Assembly (NCBI GenBank): GCA_045579045.1
Contig: JAZNLL010000063.1
Coordinates: 1-42,523 of the forward strand
DNA: 42,523 nucleotides
Reading direction: 5' to 3'
From: Avoscillospira sp045579045
Lineage (GTDB): Bacteria > Bacillota > Clostridia > Oscillospirales > Oscillospiraceae
Positions 21,566 to 30,035 of this stretch are shown piece after piece; within the stretch, counting starts at the first letter, position 1, and the number at the start of each line of letters is the position of its first letter. Below the pieces are notes generated by a model that was not told where the DNA came from, made no database searches, and saw only the letters and a program-made list of their open reading frames with translations. Position numbers and translations under genes: made by a program.

Positions 21566-22305
21566 ATGATATCTACAGAGAACCGTCTTTCTGGTCAGTC
21601 ATTCCGGATTGTGTGCTCTCAGCCACCAACATAAAAGCCAATGCCAAGCTGCTGTATGCAAAAGTGACCTCTCTGCAATCCGCAAGAGGTTATTGCTTTG
21701 CAACGAATAAGTATCTGGCAGAGGGCTTGGGCATTGCACCGGATACGGTGACAAGACTTTTGAAAGATCTGTCGGATGCCGGGTATCTTCGCTTAGAGAT
21801 CATCAAGGGCACAGACAACCAGATAGTGGAGCGTCGGATCTTTCCGACCATCACCCTGCCGATCGTCTCACCTCCCTCCCGGATAAATATCCGTGACCCT
21901 ATCGGACAAATATCCGATACCCCTATCGGACAAACATCCGAGGAGAGAATAAATACTGAGAATAAAGAAGAGATTCCCCCTAAAGCCCCCCGAGGGGCTT
22001 CGCGCCGGGAGCCAAAGAAAGCACCGGACCACAAACCGGAGCGTTTCAAAAAATTCTGGGACTTTTACCCAAGGGGCGAGAGCAAGCAGGCCGCAATCAG
22101 AGCCTGGGATAAGCTCAAACCATCGGATGACTTGATCGACCGGATGGCAGTTGCTCTGAAACGGCAAATGAAGTCGGAGGATTGGCAAAACGGCATTGGT
22201 ATCCCGTATGCCTCAACATGGCTCAATGGGCGCCGATGGGAGGATGAAGTGAAGCAGCAGTCTGAGCCAACTCCTTCACAGGAAGGAGGGCTTGAAGCAT
22301 GGTGA
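21562..22305 (+). CDS. Winged-helix phage replication protein (247 aa)
   Basis: ATG 21562 overlaps the previous stop and follows GGGAGGTG. The N-terminal winged helix (about residues 10-85, KANAKLLYAKVTSLQSARG...TNKYLAEGLGIAPDTVTRLL) matches phage helix-turn-helix domains that bind the replication origin. A linker of Pro/Lys/Glu follows. The C-terminal part (about 165-235, FKKFWDFYPRGESKQAAIRAW...IPYASTWLNGRRWED) is the tail often seen in phage replication and DnaD/DnaC-loader-like proteins. The DnaB-type helicase starts 7 bases before its stop. Probable initiator or helicase loader. Confidence 0.75.
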   Translation: MNDIYREPSFWSVIPDCVLSATNIKANAKLLYAKVTSLQSARGYCFATNKYLAEGLGIAPDTVTRLLKDLSDAGYLRLEIIKGTDNQIVERRIFPTITLPIVSPPSRINIRDPIGQISDTPIGQTSEERINTENKEEIPPKAPRGASRREPKKAPDHKPERFKKFWDFYPRGESKQAAIRAWDKLKPSDDLIDRMAVALKRQMKSEDWQNGIGIPYASTWLNGRRWEDEVKQQSEPTPSQEGGLEAW

Positions 22306-23636
22306 TCAGCAGAGATGACTGGCTGCAGGCCCAGTATTCTGTCCTTGGTAGCGCTCTGATCGATGCCAAGGTTGTCCCAACGGTGATTGCTGAGACAACC
22401 GAAGATGATTACTCAGGTCCGTGCCTTGCGGTTTTCAGGGCTATCAAGGCCGTGTTTACAGAGGGCAAGCCTGTGGATCCGGTTATTGTCCGAGATCGCT
22501 TGGATCCGTCTTATACGAAATTCCTTGTGCAGCTTATGGAGATCACTCCGTCCTCTGCCAATGTGGAGCACTACATTGGTCTTTGCAAAAACAATCGTAG
22601 GGTTCTGGCCCTTCGGGAGGTTGGTGAGATCCTGCAAACTGCATCGGATCTGGATGAGGCATCGGAGATCCTTCAAAAAGCTAACAAGATTTTGGTGGAA
22701 CGGAGCAGTATCAAGGTCGTCACCATGGAGGATGCCATGACCAGCTTTTTCTCCCGACATGAGGGGAAGAAGGAGTATCTGACATGGCCGATAGATGGTC
22801 TCAACGATAAGCTGTACGCAGAACCGGGAGATTTCATTGTTATCGGTGGATATCCTTCTGATGGCAAGTCGGCTTTGGCAATCCAAATGGCCTATCACTT
22901 ATCACGATCAAAGAGAGTTGGCTTCTTTTCCTTGGAGACCAACGACAAAAAGCTATTTGACCGTATGATGTCTCACATTGCCCAAATCCCCATGGAGAGC
23001 ATCAAGACCAACACCATGACGGATGCCCATTGGGAGGCCGCAGGGAAAGTGTCGGCAGAGGTTCTTGGAAGAAATCTTCACTACATCCCGGCAGCTGGAA
23101 TGTCTGTTTCCGATATTCAAGCTGTCAGCCATGCCAACCAATATGATGTGATCTTCGTCGACTATCTGCAATTGATCGCCAATAAGGGCAAGGATCGGTT
23201 TTCAAAGGTGACGGACATCTCCATTGAACTGCATACCATGGCGCAATCTACCGGAATAACGGTAATTGCATTGGCCCAGCTGAACCGACCGGAAAAGAAG
23301 AAAAACGGGGCAACACCACAGCCAACCTTGTCCAGCCTGCGAGAATCCGGTCAGATCGAACAGGATGCCGACATAGTCTTCATGCTATATCGGCCTGCAT
23401 TTGATCGACCCGAACGAGATCTCTTAATTTTGAAGAATAAGGAGGGAACGCTGGGGCGTATCACTCTGAATTTCGATGGTCAGTATCAGACTTTCAGTCG
23501 TCAGCCGCAGGACAAATTCAACCAGACCCAAGCAGCGATCCGCAGAGCCGGTCGGGAAGCAAGGGCATTTCAGAAACTGCCCGACGATACACCGGTTCCA
23601 TTTGAAGAAGATCAGCAGTGCAGCTTGAAGCTGTAG
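22299..23636 (+). CDS. DnaB-type replicative helicase (445 aa)
   Basis: Hexameric 5'-3' helicase for phage DNA replication. The N-terminal DnaB domain (about 1-110) starts MVISRDDWLQAQYSVLGSAL. The RecA-like helicase core has Walker A GGYPSDGKSALAIQMA (about 186-201), SLETNDKKLFDRMMS, Walker B DVIFVDYLQLI (about 285), ALAQLNRPEKK and RESGQIEQDADIVFMLYRP. Length is normal. GGAAGGAGG precedes ATG 22299. It overlaps the winged-helix gene, so the two are one replication unit. Confidence 0.93.
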   Translation: MVISRDDWLQAQYSVLGSALIDAKVVPTVIAETTEDDYSGPCLAVFRAIKAVFTEGKPVDPVIVRDRLDPSYTKFLVQLMEITPSSANVEHYIGLCKNNRRVLALREVGEILQTASDLDEASEILQKANKILVERSSIKVVTMEDAMTSFFSRHEGKKEYLTWPIDGLNDKLYAEPGDFIVIGGYPSDGKSALAIQMAYHLSRSKRVGFFSLETNDKKLFDRMMSHIAQIPMESIKTNTMTDAHWEAAGKVSAEVLGRNLHYIPAAGMSVSDIQAVSHANQYDVIFVDYLQLIANKGKDRFSKVTDISIELHTMAQSTGITVIALAQLNRPEKKKNGATPQPTLSSLRESGQIEQDADIVFMLYRPAFDRPERDLLILKNKEGTLGRITLNFDGQYQTFSRQPQDKFNQTQAAIRRAGREARAFQKLPDDTPVPFEEDQQCSLKL

Positions 23637-23663
23637 TGCAAACAAAAGAAAGAGGTAGAAATT

Positions 23664-24446
23664 ATGCGTGTTATTGCAATCATGAATGTTAAAGGCGGCG
23701 TTGGGAAGACCGTAACGACCGCAAATATCGCAACGATACTGGCAGAGATCTACAACAAACGAGTGCTTGTTGTAGATGCCGACGGTCAGGGAGATGCCAG
23801 TGCCTTCTTCGGCGTAGACACTTCCGAAGGGGCAGGGCTGCCGGATCTCATCATGGGTCTGGCAAGCTGCTATGCCGATGTGATCGAAAGCACCAAGTTT
23901 GACGGTGTTGAAATCATTTCCGGAAACTCGGAATTATACAACATCGACCTTGAAGCACTCCGGCGCGGCGGCAATATCGGCCGCAGCACCATCTCTGATC
24001 TGAGAGACAATGTCATTGAAGATGATACATATGACATCATCCTGGTGGACTGTCCTCCCAGCTTTACAGCCTGTAGTGTTGCTGCCTTGGCCGCTGCAGA
24101 TGGGGTTATCATTCCGGTCAAACTGGATGCATTCTCTGTTCGTGGCATGAAGTTCCTCATGGATCAGATCAAGCAGCTCCGCCGTGTCAACGGTAGGATC
24201 AAGGTGGACGGTGTCCTTGTGACCCACTGGCATAATGTCGAGCACATCCATCAAGCCGAGCAGATGCTGAGAGATAAGGGTGTCCCTGTCTTCAGTACCC
24301 ACATTCGGAGAACCGATAAGGTGGATGAAAGCACCTGGCACTGTGAGCCGCTGCAGGTTTACTCCCAATACAGCAGTGCCGGCAAAGATTACCGGAACTT
24401 TGTGGCAGAATGGATCCAGAAGGGAGGCCTCGGCGATGGGGTTTAA
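23664..24446 (+). CDS. parA: ParA-family partition ATPase (260 aa)
   Basis: Deviant Walker-A ATPase that moves ParB-bound DNA. The Walker A is NVKGGVGKTVTTANIA (residues 8-23), followed by VVDADGQGDAS, ILVDCPPSFTA and VIIPVKLDAFSVRG. There is no N-terminal helix-turn-helix, so it is of the short, Soj-like type. AAAGAGGT precedes ATG 23664. parB starts inside its last codons. In a prophage this pair implies a plasmid-like phase or control of DNA segregation. Confidence 0.93.
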   Translation: MRVIAIMNVKGGVGKTVTTANIATILAEIYNKRVLVVDADGQGDASAFFGVDTSEGAGLPDLIMGLASCYADVIESTKFDGVEIISGNSELYNIDLEALRRGGNIGRSTISDLRDNVIEDDTYDIILVDCPPSFTACSVAALAAADGVIIPVKLDAFSVRGMKFLMDQIKQLRRVNGRIKVDGVLVTHWHNVEHIHQAEQMLRDKGVPVFSTHIRRTDKVDESTWHCEPLQVYSQYSSAGKDYRNFVAEWIQKGGLGDGV

Positions 24447-25866
24447 TCTTGCAGAAGCTGCTGGCTTCGCCGGTATGATGTCCAATTTGGACACCCGGGA
24501 AATCGAAATGATTCCGGTGCGGCTGATCGACGCCAATGAAAACAACTTCTTCACGGTGGAGGATGTCCAGGATCTGAAGGAAAGTATTGAGGTCAACGGT
24601 ATCCTTCAGCCTCTCAATGTAGTCAAGAATGGATCCAGATACCGTATCATCGCCGGTCATCGAAGGTTTAAGGCAGCATCGGAGCTCGATCTGGAAGAAG
24701 TCCCGGCAATCGTGTTGCCGGAGATGTCCGAAGCGATGGAGCAGCTGGCTTTGATCCAGACGAACACCACAGCCAGAGAGCTGAGCTATCCCGAAAAAAT
24801 GGAGGCTGCCAGACAGCTGAAAAAGATCCTTCTCCAGCTTAAAGAAGAAGGTGTCGAGCTTCCCGGTAAGCTCCGTGATATCATGGCGGAGCAGTTGGAG
24901 ATCTCTCGCACCGAGCTGGCTCGTATGAATGTGATTGAAAAGAACCTGATCCCGGAGGGCAAACAGCTTTTGAAAGAGGGCAAGATGTCTGCATCTGCCG
25001 CCTACGCCATGGCTCGGACTACACCGGAGTGTCAAAAGGAGCTGATCGACCAGAAACTTCCTGCGTATATCGCAGAAGGTATTGAAGATTATTCCGTGGA
25101 GCGTACTCTGGACTGGATTACAGAAGACTGCCCACACCCGGAAGGTTGGTGGCAGCATAACGAAAAATCAATGGGCAGAAAACTGAAGTGTCCTTCATGG
25201 AAGAAGGTAAAGGCACACAAAGATAAAGGCCATCCGGAACGATGCCTCGGTTGCTGTTCTGCCTGCCCTAATCTTCCGACATGTAAAGATGCCTGTGATA
25301 ATGCCAAGCATGCCTTGGTAGCAAAAAATAACGCTCATGCATTAGAACTCGAAAAACAGGAAAGAGCAGCCGCAGAAGAGAGAGAAAAGGAAGAATTTAA
25401 GTGTACACCCTTTGCCACCATGGGCACGGTTCTCCAGCCTCTCTTCGAGGAAGGCAACCTTGATATGGACGAAGTCGCAGAGTTTTGGAATGACAATCTC
25501 TTGGAGTTTCTGCCGGATCACGATGACAACAGTGCCTTCGATGCCGGCCATGTTGAAAAGATGGTCTACCCGGAAACGATAGATGATATTGACTGGCCTC
25601 TTCCGGTATTTGTTGCGTTCTGTGATGCTGTGGATCAGACCCCCAATGTTTTGCTAGGGTATGAGGACGAAGATGCTGCCGGCTGGCATCTGTATGCAGA
25701 GAAGAAGCCCCGACTCAATCAACGGGTCATTGTTCGCCGCAGCGTTAATGGTGTGGTCCAATGCGGAGAATACATCTACCGCGACGGCCGCTGGTTCAAC
25801 TCTGGCTTGGACGATTTTGAAATGTGCCTCACCGGAGTAACCCATTGGATTGAGGTGCCGGAATGA
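24436..25866 (+). CDS. parB: ParB-family protein with a DUF551-like C-terminus (476 aa)
   Basis: The ParB/Sulfiredoxin-type CTPase domain (about 20-120) has IPVRLIDANENNFF, SIEVNGILQPLNVV, YRIIAGHRRFKAA and QTNTTARELSYPEKM. The KorB/Spo0J helix-turn-helix follows (about 125-230, LRDIMAEQLEISRTELAR). A Cys-rich stretch (CLGCCSACPNLPTCKDAC, about 270-290) may bind metal. The last 65 residues (GWHLYAEKKPRLNQRVIVRR...VTHWIEVPE) match the DUF551 pattern. ATG 24436 follows GGGAGG inside parA. A copy of the dispersed palindrome lies over codons 15-20, making parB a likely site-carrying gene. Confidence 0.9.
   Translation: MGFNLAEAAGFAGMMSNLDTREIEMIPVRLIDANENNFFTVEDVQDLKESIEVNGILQPLNVVKNGSRYRIIAGHRRFKAASELDLEEVPAIVLPEMSEAMEQLALIQTNTTARELSYPEKMEAARQLKKILLQLKEEGVELPGKLRDIMAEQLEISRTELARMNVIEKNLIPEGKQLLKEGKMSASAAYAMARTTPECQKELIDQKLPAYIAEGIEDYSVERTLDWITEDCPHPEGWWQHNEKSMGRKLKCPSWKKVKAHKDKGHPERCLGCCSACPNLPTCKDACDNAKHALVAKNNAHALELEKQERAAAEEREKEEFKCTPFATMGTVLQPLFEEGNLDMDEVAEFWNDNLLEFLPDHDDNSAFDAGHVEKMVYPETIDDIDWPLPVFVAFCDAVDQTPNVLLGYEDEDAAGWHLYAEKKPRLNQRVIVRRSVNGVVQCGEYIYRDGRWFNSGLDDFEMCLTGVTHWIEVPE
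24478..24494. repeat. Dispersed prophage palindrome, copy 2, inside parB
   Basis: ATGTCCAATTTGGACAC: the same 15-bp core TGTCCAATTTGGACA as copy 1, with the outermost base changed. It encodes S-N-L-D-T in the ParB frame; its ATG is also an in-frame Met codon. Confidence 0.8.
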
Positions 25867-26075
25867 ACAAAAAGGTAGTGCGGATCCCGTCCTATAATGT
25901 TTCTCTTGGAGATGCCATTCTGATAGTTAGGTTTCACTTAGACGATGAGACAATTGCCATTCCCACAAAGGTGTTGGCCATCGAGAAGGTTGCTGACATG
26001 GAAACACACAACAGTATTACCAAGGCAGATCTGATCCGAGCATTGCGATGGATATTCGATCATTATGAATTTTAG
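25863..26075 (+). CDS. Small hypothetical prophage protein (70 aa)
   Basis: Starts at ATG 25863, overlapping the parB stop (ATGA), so translation is coupled. The product begins MNKKVVRIPSYNVSLGDAIL and has mostly beta-like then helical pattern (ITKADLIRALRWIFDHYEF). No domain recognised. Its job in or beside partition is unknown. Confidence 0.6.
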   Translation: MNKKVVRIPSYNVSLGDAILIVRFHLDDETIAIPTKVLAIEKVADMETHNSITKADLIRALRWIFDHYEF

Positions 26076-26087
26076 GAGGGATAGCTC

Positions 26088-26813
26088 ATTTCAAAGCGAT
26101 ATACCTTGATTACTGCTGGACGGTTGGTGCGTGGAATTACATGGCCGGCCGTCCATGCGGGGGACGATCCGCAGGAGCGTTCCGACAAAAGGCGATGTGC
26201 AACGGCTGCCCGGCAGAAGATCAATGACCGCCGGGCAGCTGAGAAATTCAAATACTTGCTGGCAGCCAACTTCGGTGCATCAGATTATGTGGTGACGCTT
26301 ACCTATAAGGACGGTGCGCTTCCTGCAACTCCGGAATTGGCAAAGCGAAAGAACCTGGCAAAGTTTATCCGGCAGCTCCGCAGCTCGTTCAAGAGGAATG
26401 GTGAAGAACTGCGGTACCTTCATGTGACAGAAGGTCTCCATGGCGATCACCGGATCCACCATCACATGGTACTTCCCGGTATTCCGGGGATACAGGAAAT
26501 TGTACGAAGTCATTGGCTATGTAATGGTGAGAATGTGGGCTTTGACCGTCTTGATCTGAAAAGCTATGGTTCCTGGGGACAGTATCTCACCAAGGAACCC
26601 AGAGAGAAGGGACGCCGATATGTCGGAGACCATATGTGGTCAGCATCAAGGAACATTAGACAGCCAACCATAGAGAAGGGCGATATGAAAGATCACATGG
26701 CTCTGACAGCTCCACCGGGTGCAGTGATCCTGCAGAATGATACCATTCGAAATGAACATGGTGAGTATCAATACATTGAGTATCTTCTGCCGGAGAAAAG
26801 ATGCAAAAACTGA
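26088..26813 (+). CDS. HUH-type rolling-circle replication-like protein with probable ATT start (241 aa)
   Basis: Resembles replication-associated proteins of plasmids and filamentous phages (inovirus Gp2-like). Central YVVTLTYKDG is strand 1 and HRIHHHMVLPG carries the HUH metal motif (about residues 121-131). SYGSWGQYLTKE offers a candidate catalytic Tyr. The family usually begins M-x-K-R-Y-x-L-I-x-A-G-R-L-V-R. Here ATT (26088-26090) followed by SKRYTLITAGRLVR fits that, eight bases after AGGAGG. The only later start, TTG at 26106, has no ribosome site and loses the conserved start. No in-frame ATG or GTG exists upstream before TAG (26082-26084). Confidence 0.7.
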   Translation: MSKRYTLITAGRLVRGITWPAVHAGDDPQERSDKRRCATAARQKINDRRAAEKFKYLLAANFGASDYVVTLTYKDGALPATPELAKRKNLAKFIRQLRSSFKRNGEELRYLHVTEGLHGDHRIHHHMVLPGIPGIQEIVRSHWLCNGENVGFDRLDLKSYGSWGQYLTKEPREKGRRYVGDHMWSASRNIRQPTIEKGDMKDHMALTAPPGAVILQNDTIRNEHGEYQYIEYLLPEKRCKN

Positions 26814-26885
26814 ACATCCTCTTTTTTATTGAACTTGAAACAATGTATATTTTCAGAGAAGCCCAAACAAAGGAGGCAAAATCTA

Positions 26886-27083
26886 TTGCAGTGTAAAGAT
26901 AGTTGTGCTATAATTGAGGTGCAAGGGGGATACATCGCTTGCCCCATCTGCAAACGCAATAAACGACTGCTTCGTATCAGCGGCAAATCCAAGGCTGAAT
27001 GCCTGCCGATCTACTGCCGCAGCTGTAAGAACGAAGTGATCCTGGATATAGACGGCCTGAGCGTAAAACGCCGGAGCCAATGA
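26886..27083 (+). CDS. Small Cys-rich KTR-like protein (65 aa)
   Basis: Two CxxC pairs, ACPICKRNKRLLRI and YCRSCKNEVILDI, form a probable zinc ribbon like the Cys-rich KTR domain common in Clostridia mobile elements. TTG 26886-26888 follows AGGAGG at 9 bases; the frame is open upstream to 26829 but without a ribosome site. Possibly a nucleic-acid binding accessory factor. Its stop lies inside the long hairpin at 27069-27120. Confidence 0.6.
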   Translation: MQCKDSCAIIEVQGGYIACPICKRNKRLLRISGKSKAECLPIYCRSCKNEVILDIDGLSVKRRSQ

Positions 27084-27126
27084 CATCACGAGATGATCGT
27101 GTGTGTTGTTGGCTCCGGCGTTTTTT
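27069..27126 (+). terminator. Two-storey terminator hairpin
   Basis: CGCCGGAGCCAA (27069-27080) pairs with TTGGCTCCGGCG (27109-27120), 12 bp, followed by TTTTTT. An inner CACGA/TCGTG stem lies in the loop. It separates the early block from the packaging block and overlaps the end of the KTR-like gene. Confidence 0.75.
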
Positions 27127-27150
27127 CTTTTGCCGTGGAGGTGATAGCCC

Positions 27151-27528
27151 ATGGGAAGTAAACCGCTGAGAGCATGCCGACATCCAGGGTGCTGCACGCT
27201 GACTTCCGACACATACTGCCCTAAGCACAAGCCAAGACGCAAGGATGTCCGAAGCGAGGAGGCGCAGTCTTGGCGGTGGATGTACAAGACAGATACCTGG
27301 ACGAAGATCCTGCGTCCGGCTCAGCTTGCCAGGGAGCCGTTCTGCCGAGAATGTGCTGCAGTCGGTGTCAGAACCTTTGCCACAGATGTTGACCATGTCG
27401 TTGATCACAAAGGCGACTGGAGCTTGTTCAGCGATCCATCCAACTTGCAGAGTCTGTGCCACAGTTGCCACAGCCGAAAGACGGTGGCAACTATGCGGAA
27501 AAGCAATCAAAAACCGAAGCGCAAATAG
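27151..27528 (+). CDS. HNH endonuclease (125 aa)
   Basis: Zinc-bound HNH nuclease of the kind that sits next to terminase and helps cut DNA at packaging. N-terminal Cys pairs (CRHPGCC, YCPKH) and CRECAA hold zinc; the catalytic core is TDVDHVVDHKGDWSLF...NLQSLCHSCHSRKT (about 75-110), with His-Asn-His order. GGAGGTGA precedes ATG 27151. TerS follows after a 183-bp gap with no gene. Confidence 0.9.
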   Translation: MGSKPLRACRHPGCCTLTSDTYCPKHKPRRKDVRSEEAQSWRWMYKTDTWTKILRPAQLAREPFCRECAAVGVRTFATDVDHVVDHKGDWSLFSDPSNLQSLCHSCHSRKTVATMRKSNQKPKRK

Positions 27529-27711
27529 CACCGGCATTGTGCCAGCTTCGGGTGCGCGGATGCGCATGTGCATGCGTGCAGGCGCGGACGCCGGAATCTT
27601 TTCCGACCTCCCCCCGGGGTCAAAAAGTTTTCAAACGCGCCGGGAGCACCGCAGCCCCACCCTCCACGCGAAAAATTTTCCCCAAACGAAATTCCAGAAA
27701 GGAGGCGTCAA

Positions 27712-28212
27712 ATGGCCCGCCCAAGAAAGCCCACAGATGTCATTGTTGCAACCGGAGCCAAGCATCTGAGCGCAGCGGAAGAATACGAGCGCAGGCAGTC
27801 AGAGACAAAGGTGCCTAAGGCAGACAAAGCGACGCCTCCCAAGTGGTTGGATGACTCTCTGAAGCCGGAGTTCCGAAAACTCGGAAAGCAGCTCATCGCC
27901 GCAGGCCTGTATACCAATCTGGATGCCGATGTCCTGGGCATGTATCTGACCCATCGCCATCAATGGGAGCAGTCCACGAGAATGGTCGAGGCCGCTCTGA
28001 TTTCCGGTGATTCTGACGCCTCCGGGGAATGGACCAATATCCAGCAGCGGCTGTTTAAGGCCGCCAGAACATGCGGAGCAGCCCTTGGGTTGGATGTGAC
28101 ATCCAGGTGTCGCCTTGTCATTCCCCCTGCGCTTCTTCCTGATCCTGAGCCAGATGGAGTAGACGAATTCACCAGCATCCTGAGGGCGCGGCAGCTGGCT
28201 GCGAGTGAGTGA
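27712..28212 (+). CDS. Terminase small subunit, P27 family (166 aa)
   Basis: Recognises the packaging site on phage DNA and feeds TerL. Begins MARPRKPTDVIVATGAKHLS, as usual in P27-type TerS, with helices over residues 40-140 and TCGAALGLDVTSRCRLVIP in the C-terminal third. AAAGGAGG (27698-27705) is before ATG 27712; the frame upstream of it lacks support. Its stop overlaps a GTG of terL. Confidence 0.88.
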   Translation: MARPRKPTDVIVATGAKHLSAAEEYERRQSETKVPKADKATPPKWLDDSLKPEFRKLGKQLIAAGLYTNLDADVLGMYLTHRHQWEQSTRMVEAALISGDSDASGEWTNIQQRLFKAARTCGAALGLDVTSRCRLVIPPALLPDPEPDGVDEFTSILRARQLAASE

Positions 28213-28214
28213 CC

Positions 28215-30002
28215 ATGCAGGAATTCTACCATGAACCCTCGGCTAAGTTCGCCCGGGACTTTATCCAGAAGCTCCCTACGACGGACACCGGCAAACCATT
28301 TGTGCTGTATGACTGGCAAAACGATGTGATCAATGAATTCTACGGTACAATGGCCAGCGATGAAGACACAGGAGAGATCTTCCGGAAGTATCAGTATCTC
28401 TATCTGGAACTCCCAAAGAAAAATGGAAAGTCAGAGCTTTCCGGTGCTCTTGGCCTTCTCCATCTTGTTGCAGATGGAGAGAAAAATGCAGAGGTATATG
28501 TCTGTGCAGCGGACAAGGACAATGCCGGCATCGTCTTCAATGCATCGGTCTTTATGGCAGAGAACTCGCCTCTGCTGTCTCCCATGATTGCAAAGGGAGA
28601 GCTTCGGATAAAAGAAAGCACTCGCGTGATTGAGTATCGAAAGCGCAAAGTGCGTGAAGACGGTACTTCCTACTGGCAGCGCATCGGCTACATGAAGGTT
28701 CTCTCAGCTGAAGCCTTCAGCAAGCATGGATATAAGCCCAGCTGTGTGATTTTTGACGAGCTTCATGCTCAGCCGAATCGCGATCTCTGGGATGTCATGA
28801 CCTTTGGATCCGGCTCCAGCCGCAAGCAGCCTGTTTGGATCGTACTGACCACGGCCGGCGATGATCCGGATCGGAATTCTATCGGATGGGAAGTGCATGA
28901 GCAGGCTGTCAACATCCGTGATGCCCGTCGCCTTCGGAAGATCCTGGATGAAGGCGGCGATCCTCGCCAGATCGCATCCCTCAAAAAAGTGGATGCCGAG
29001 GACTTGCCTGCTGCACAGGAAGCCCTTTTGGCACAAGATCTCCCCGAATGGCTGCCAGTCTTGTTTGGCTTAACTGCCTTGTATGGCGATGATCCGGATG
29101 AACTGGAGAAGGTCGATATCTACGATGAGAACCTTTGGTTCCAATGCAATCCATCCCTTGGAAAGCATCTGAAGTTACGAACGCTCCGAGCAGAGGCTCG
29201 CCGAGCAAAGACCAACGAGGCCGCCGAAAAGCTGTTCAGATGGCTGCGGCTCAATCAATGGATCTCTGTGAAAGCGGTATCCTGGATTCCCTTAACGCTC
29301 TATGACAAGCTGCAATGGGGACCCAGCAGCCGGGATGAGCGTATTCCCTGGCTTGAAAAGCTCAATGGCCTCACCTGTTACGGTGGTGTTGACCTTTCAT
29401 CTACAACAGACTTGACGGCTTTCGTTCTCTTCTTCCCTGCGCAGCCGGGACTGGAGAAGGCGGTCTGGGTGCCATATATCTGGCGTTCCGGTAAGGATAT
29501 TGAAGATGCAGAGAAGCGAGATCGTGCCCCATACCGAAATTGGGAGAGAGCCGGTTTCTTGAAAATATGCCCCGGCGATACCATCGACTATGCGGATGTG
29601 GAGCAGACCATTGCCGAAGCAAAGGCACGGTACGATTTGAAGGTCGTTGGCTTCGACCCCTATTTGAGCCGTACCATAACCCAGCGCCTGCAGCCGATCA
29701 TCGACATCATAGAAGTTCCACAGGACATGAAGAACATGTCCCCTGCGATGAAGGAAATCGAAATGGGCATTTTCAACAGAGAAATGCTCCATATCCACAA
29801 TACCTGTTTCCGCTGGACCTTTGGCAATGTGCGCTGCCATGTTGACGGAAACGAAAACAAGAAGCCCATGAAAAATAGATCCCCTGGCAGGATTGACCCT
29901 CCTGTGGCACTCATCGTTGCTGTTGCCACATGGATGATCTTCCGGAACCAGAAACCGGACCTCTCTGCAGCAATGGAGCGATCCGATGGATTTACGCTAT
30001 AG
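28215..30002 (+). CDS. Terminase large subunit (595 aa)
   Basis: Packaging motor with ATPase and nuclease. The N-terminal ATPase has LELPKKNGKSELSGALG (Walker A, about residue 67 on) and CVIFDELHAQPNRDLWDVM (Walker B). The C-terminal RNase-H-like nuclease starts at GGVDLSSTTDLTAF (about 390) with further acids in VVGFDPYLSR. Length is right for P27-coupled TerL. I use ATG 28215; GTG at 28209 overlaps the TerS stop and would add two residues. Confidence 0.94.
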   Translation: MQEFYHEPSAKFARDFIQKLPTTDTGKPFVLYDWQNDVINEFYGTMASDEDTGEIFRKYQYLYLELPKKNGKSELSGALGLLHLVADGEKNAEVYVCAADKDNAGIVFNASVFMAENSPLLSPMIAKGELRIKESTRVIEYRKRKVREDGTSYWQRIGYMKVLSAEAFSKHGYKPSCVIFDELHAQPNRDLWDVMTFGSGSSRKQPVWIVLTTAGDDPDRNSIGWEVHEQAVNIRDARRLRKILDEGGDPRQIASLKKVDAEDLPAAQEALLAQDLPEWLPVLFGLTALYGDDPDELEKVDIYDENLWFQCNPSLGKHLKLRTLRAEARRAKTNEAAEKLFRWLRLNQWISVKAVSWIPLTLYDKLQWGPSSRDERIPWLEKLNGLTCYGGVDLSSTTDLTAFVLFFPAQPGLEKAVWVPYIWRSGKDIEDAEKRDRAPYRNWERAGFLKICPGDTIDYADVEQTIAEAKARYDLKVVGFDPYLSRTITQRLQPIIDIIEVPQDMKNMSPAMKEIEMGIFNREMLHIHNTCFRWTFGNVRCHVDGNENKKPMKNRSPGRIDPPVALIVAVATWMIFRNQKPDLSAAMERSDGFTL

Positions 30003-30004
30003 AA

Positions 30005-30021
30005 GTGTCCAGTTTGGACAC
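30005..30021. repeat. Dispersed prophage palindrome, copy 3
   Basis: GTGTCCAGTTTGGACAC: one mismatch in the arms. It begins two bases after the terL stop and ends 15 bp before the next start. Confidence 0.75.
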
Positions 30022-30035
30022 GGAAGGAGGCTCTC

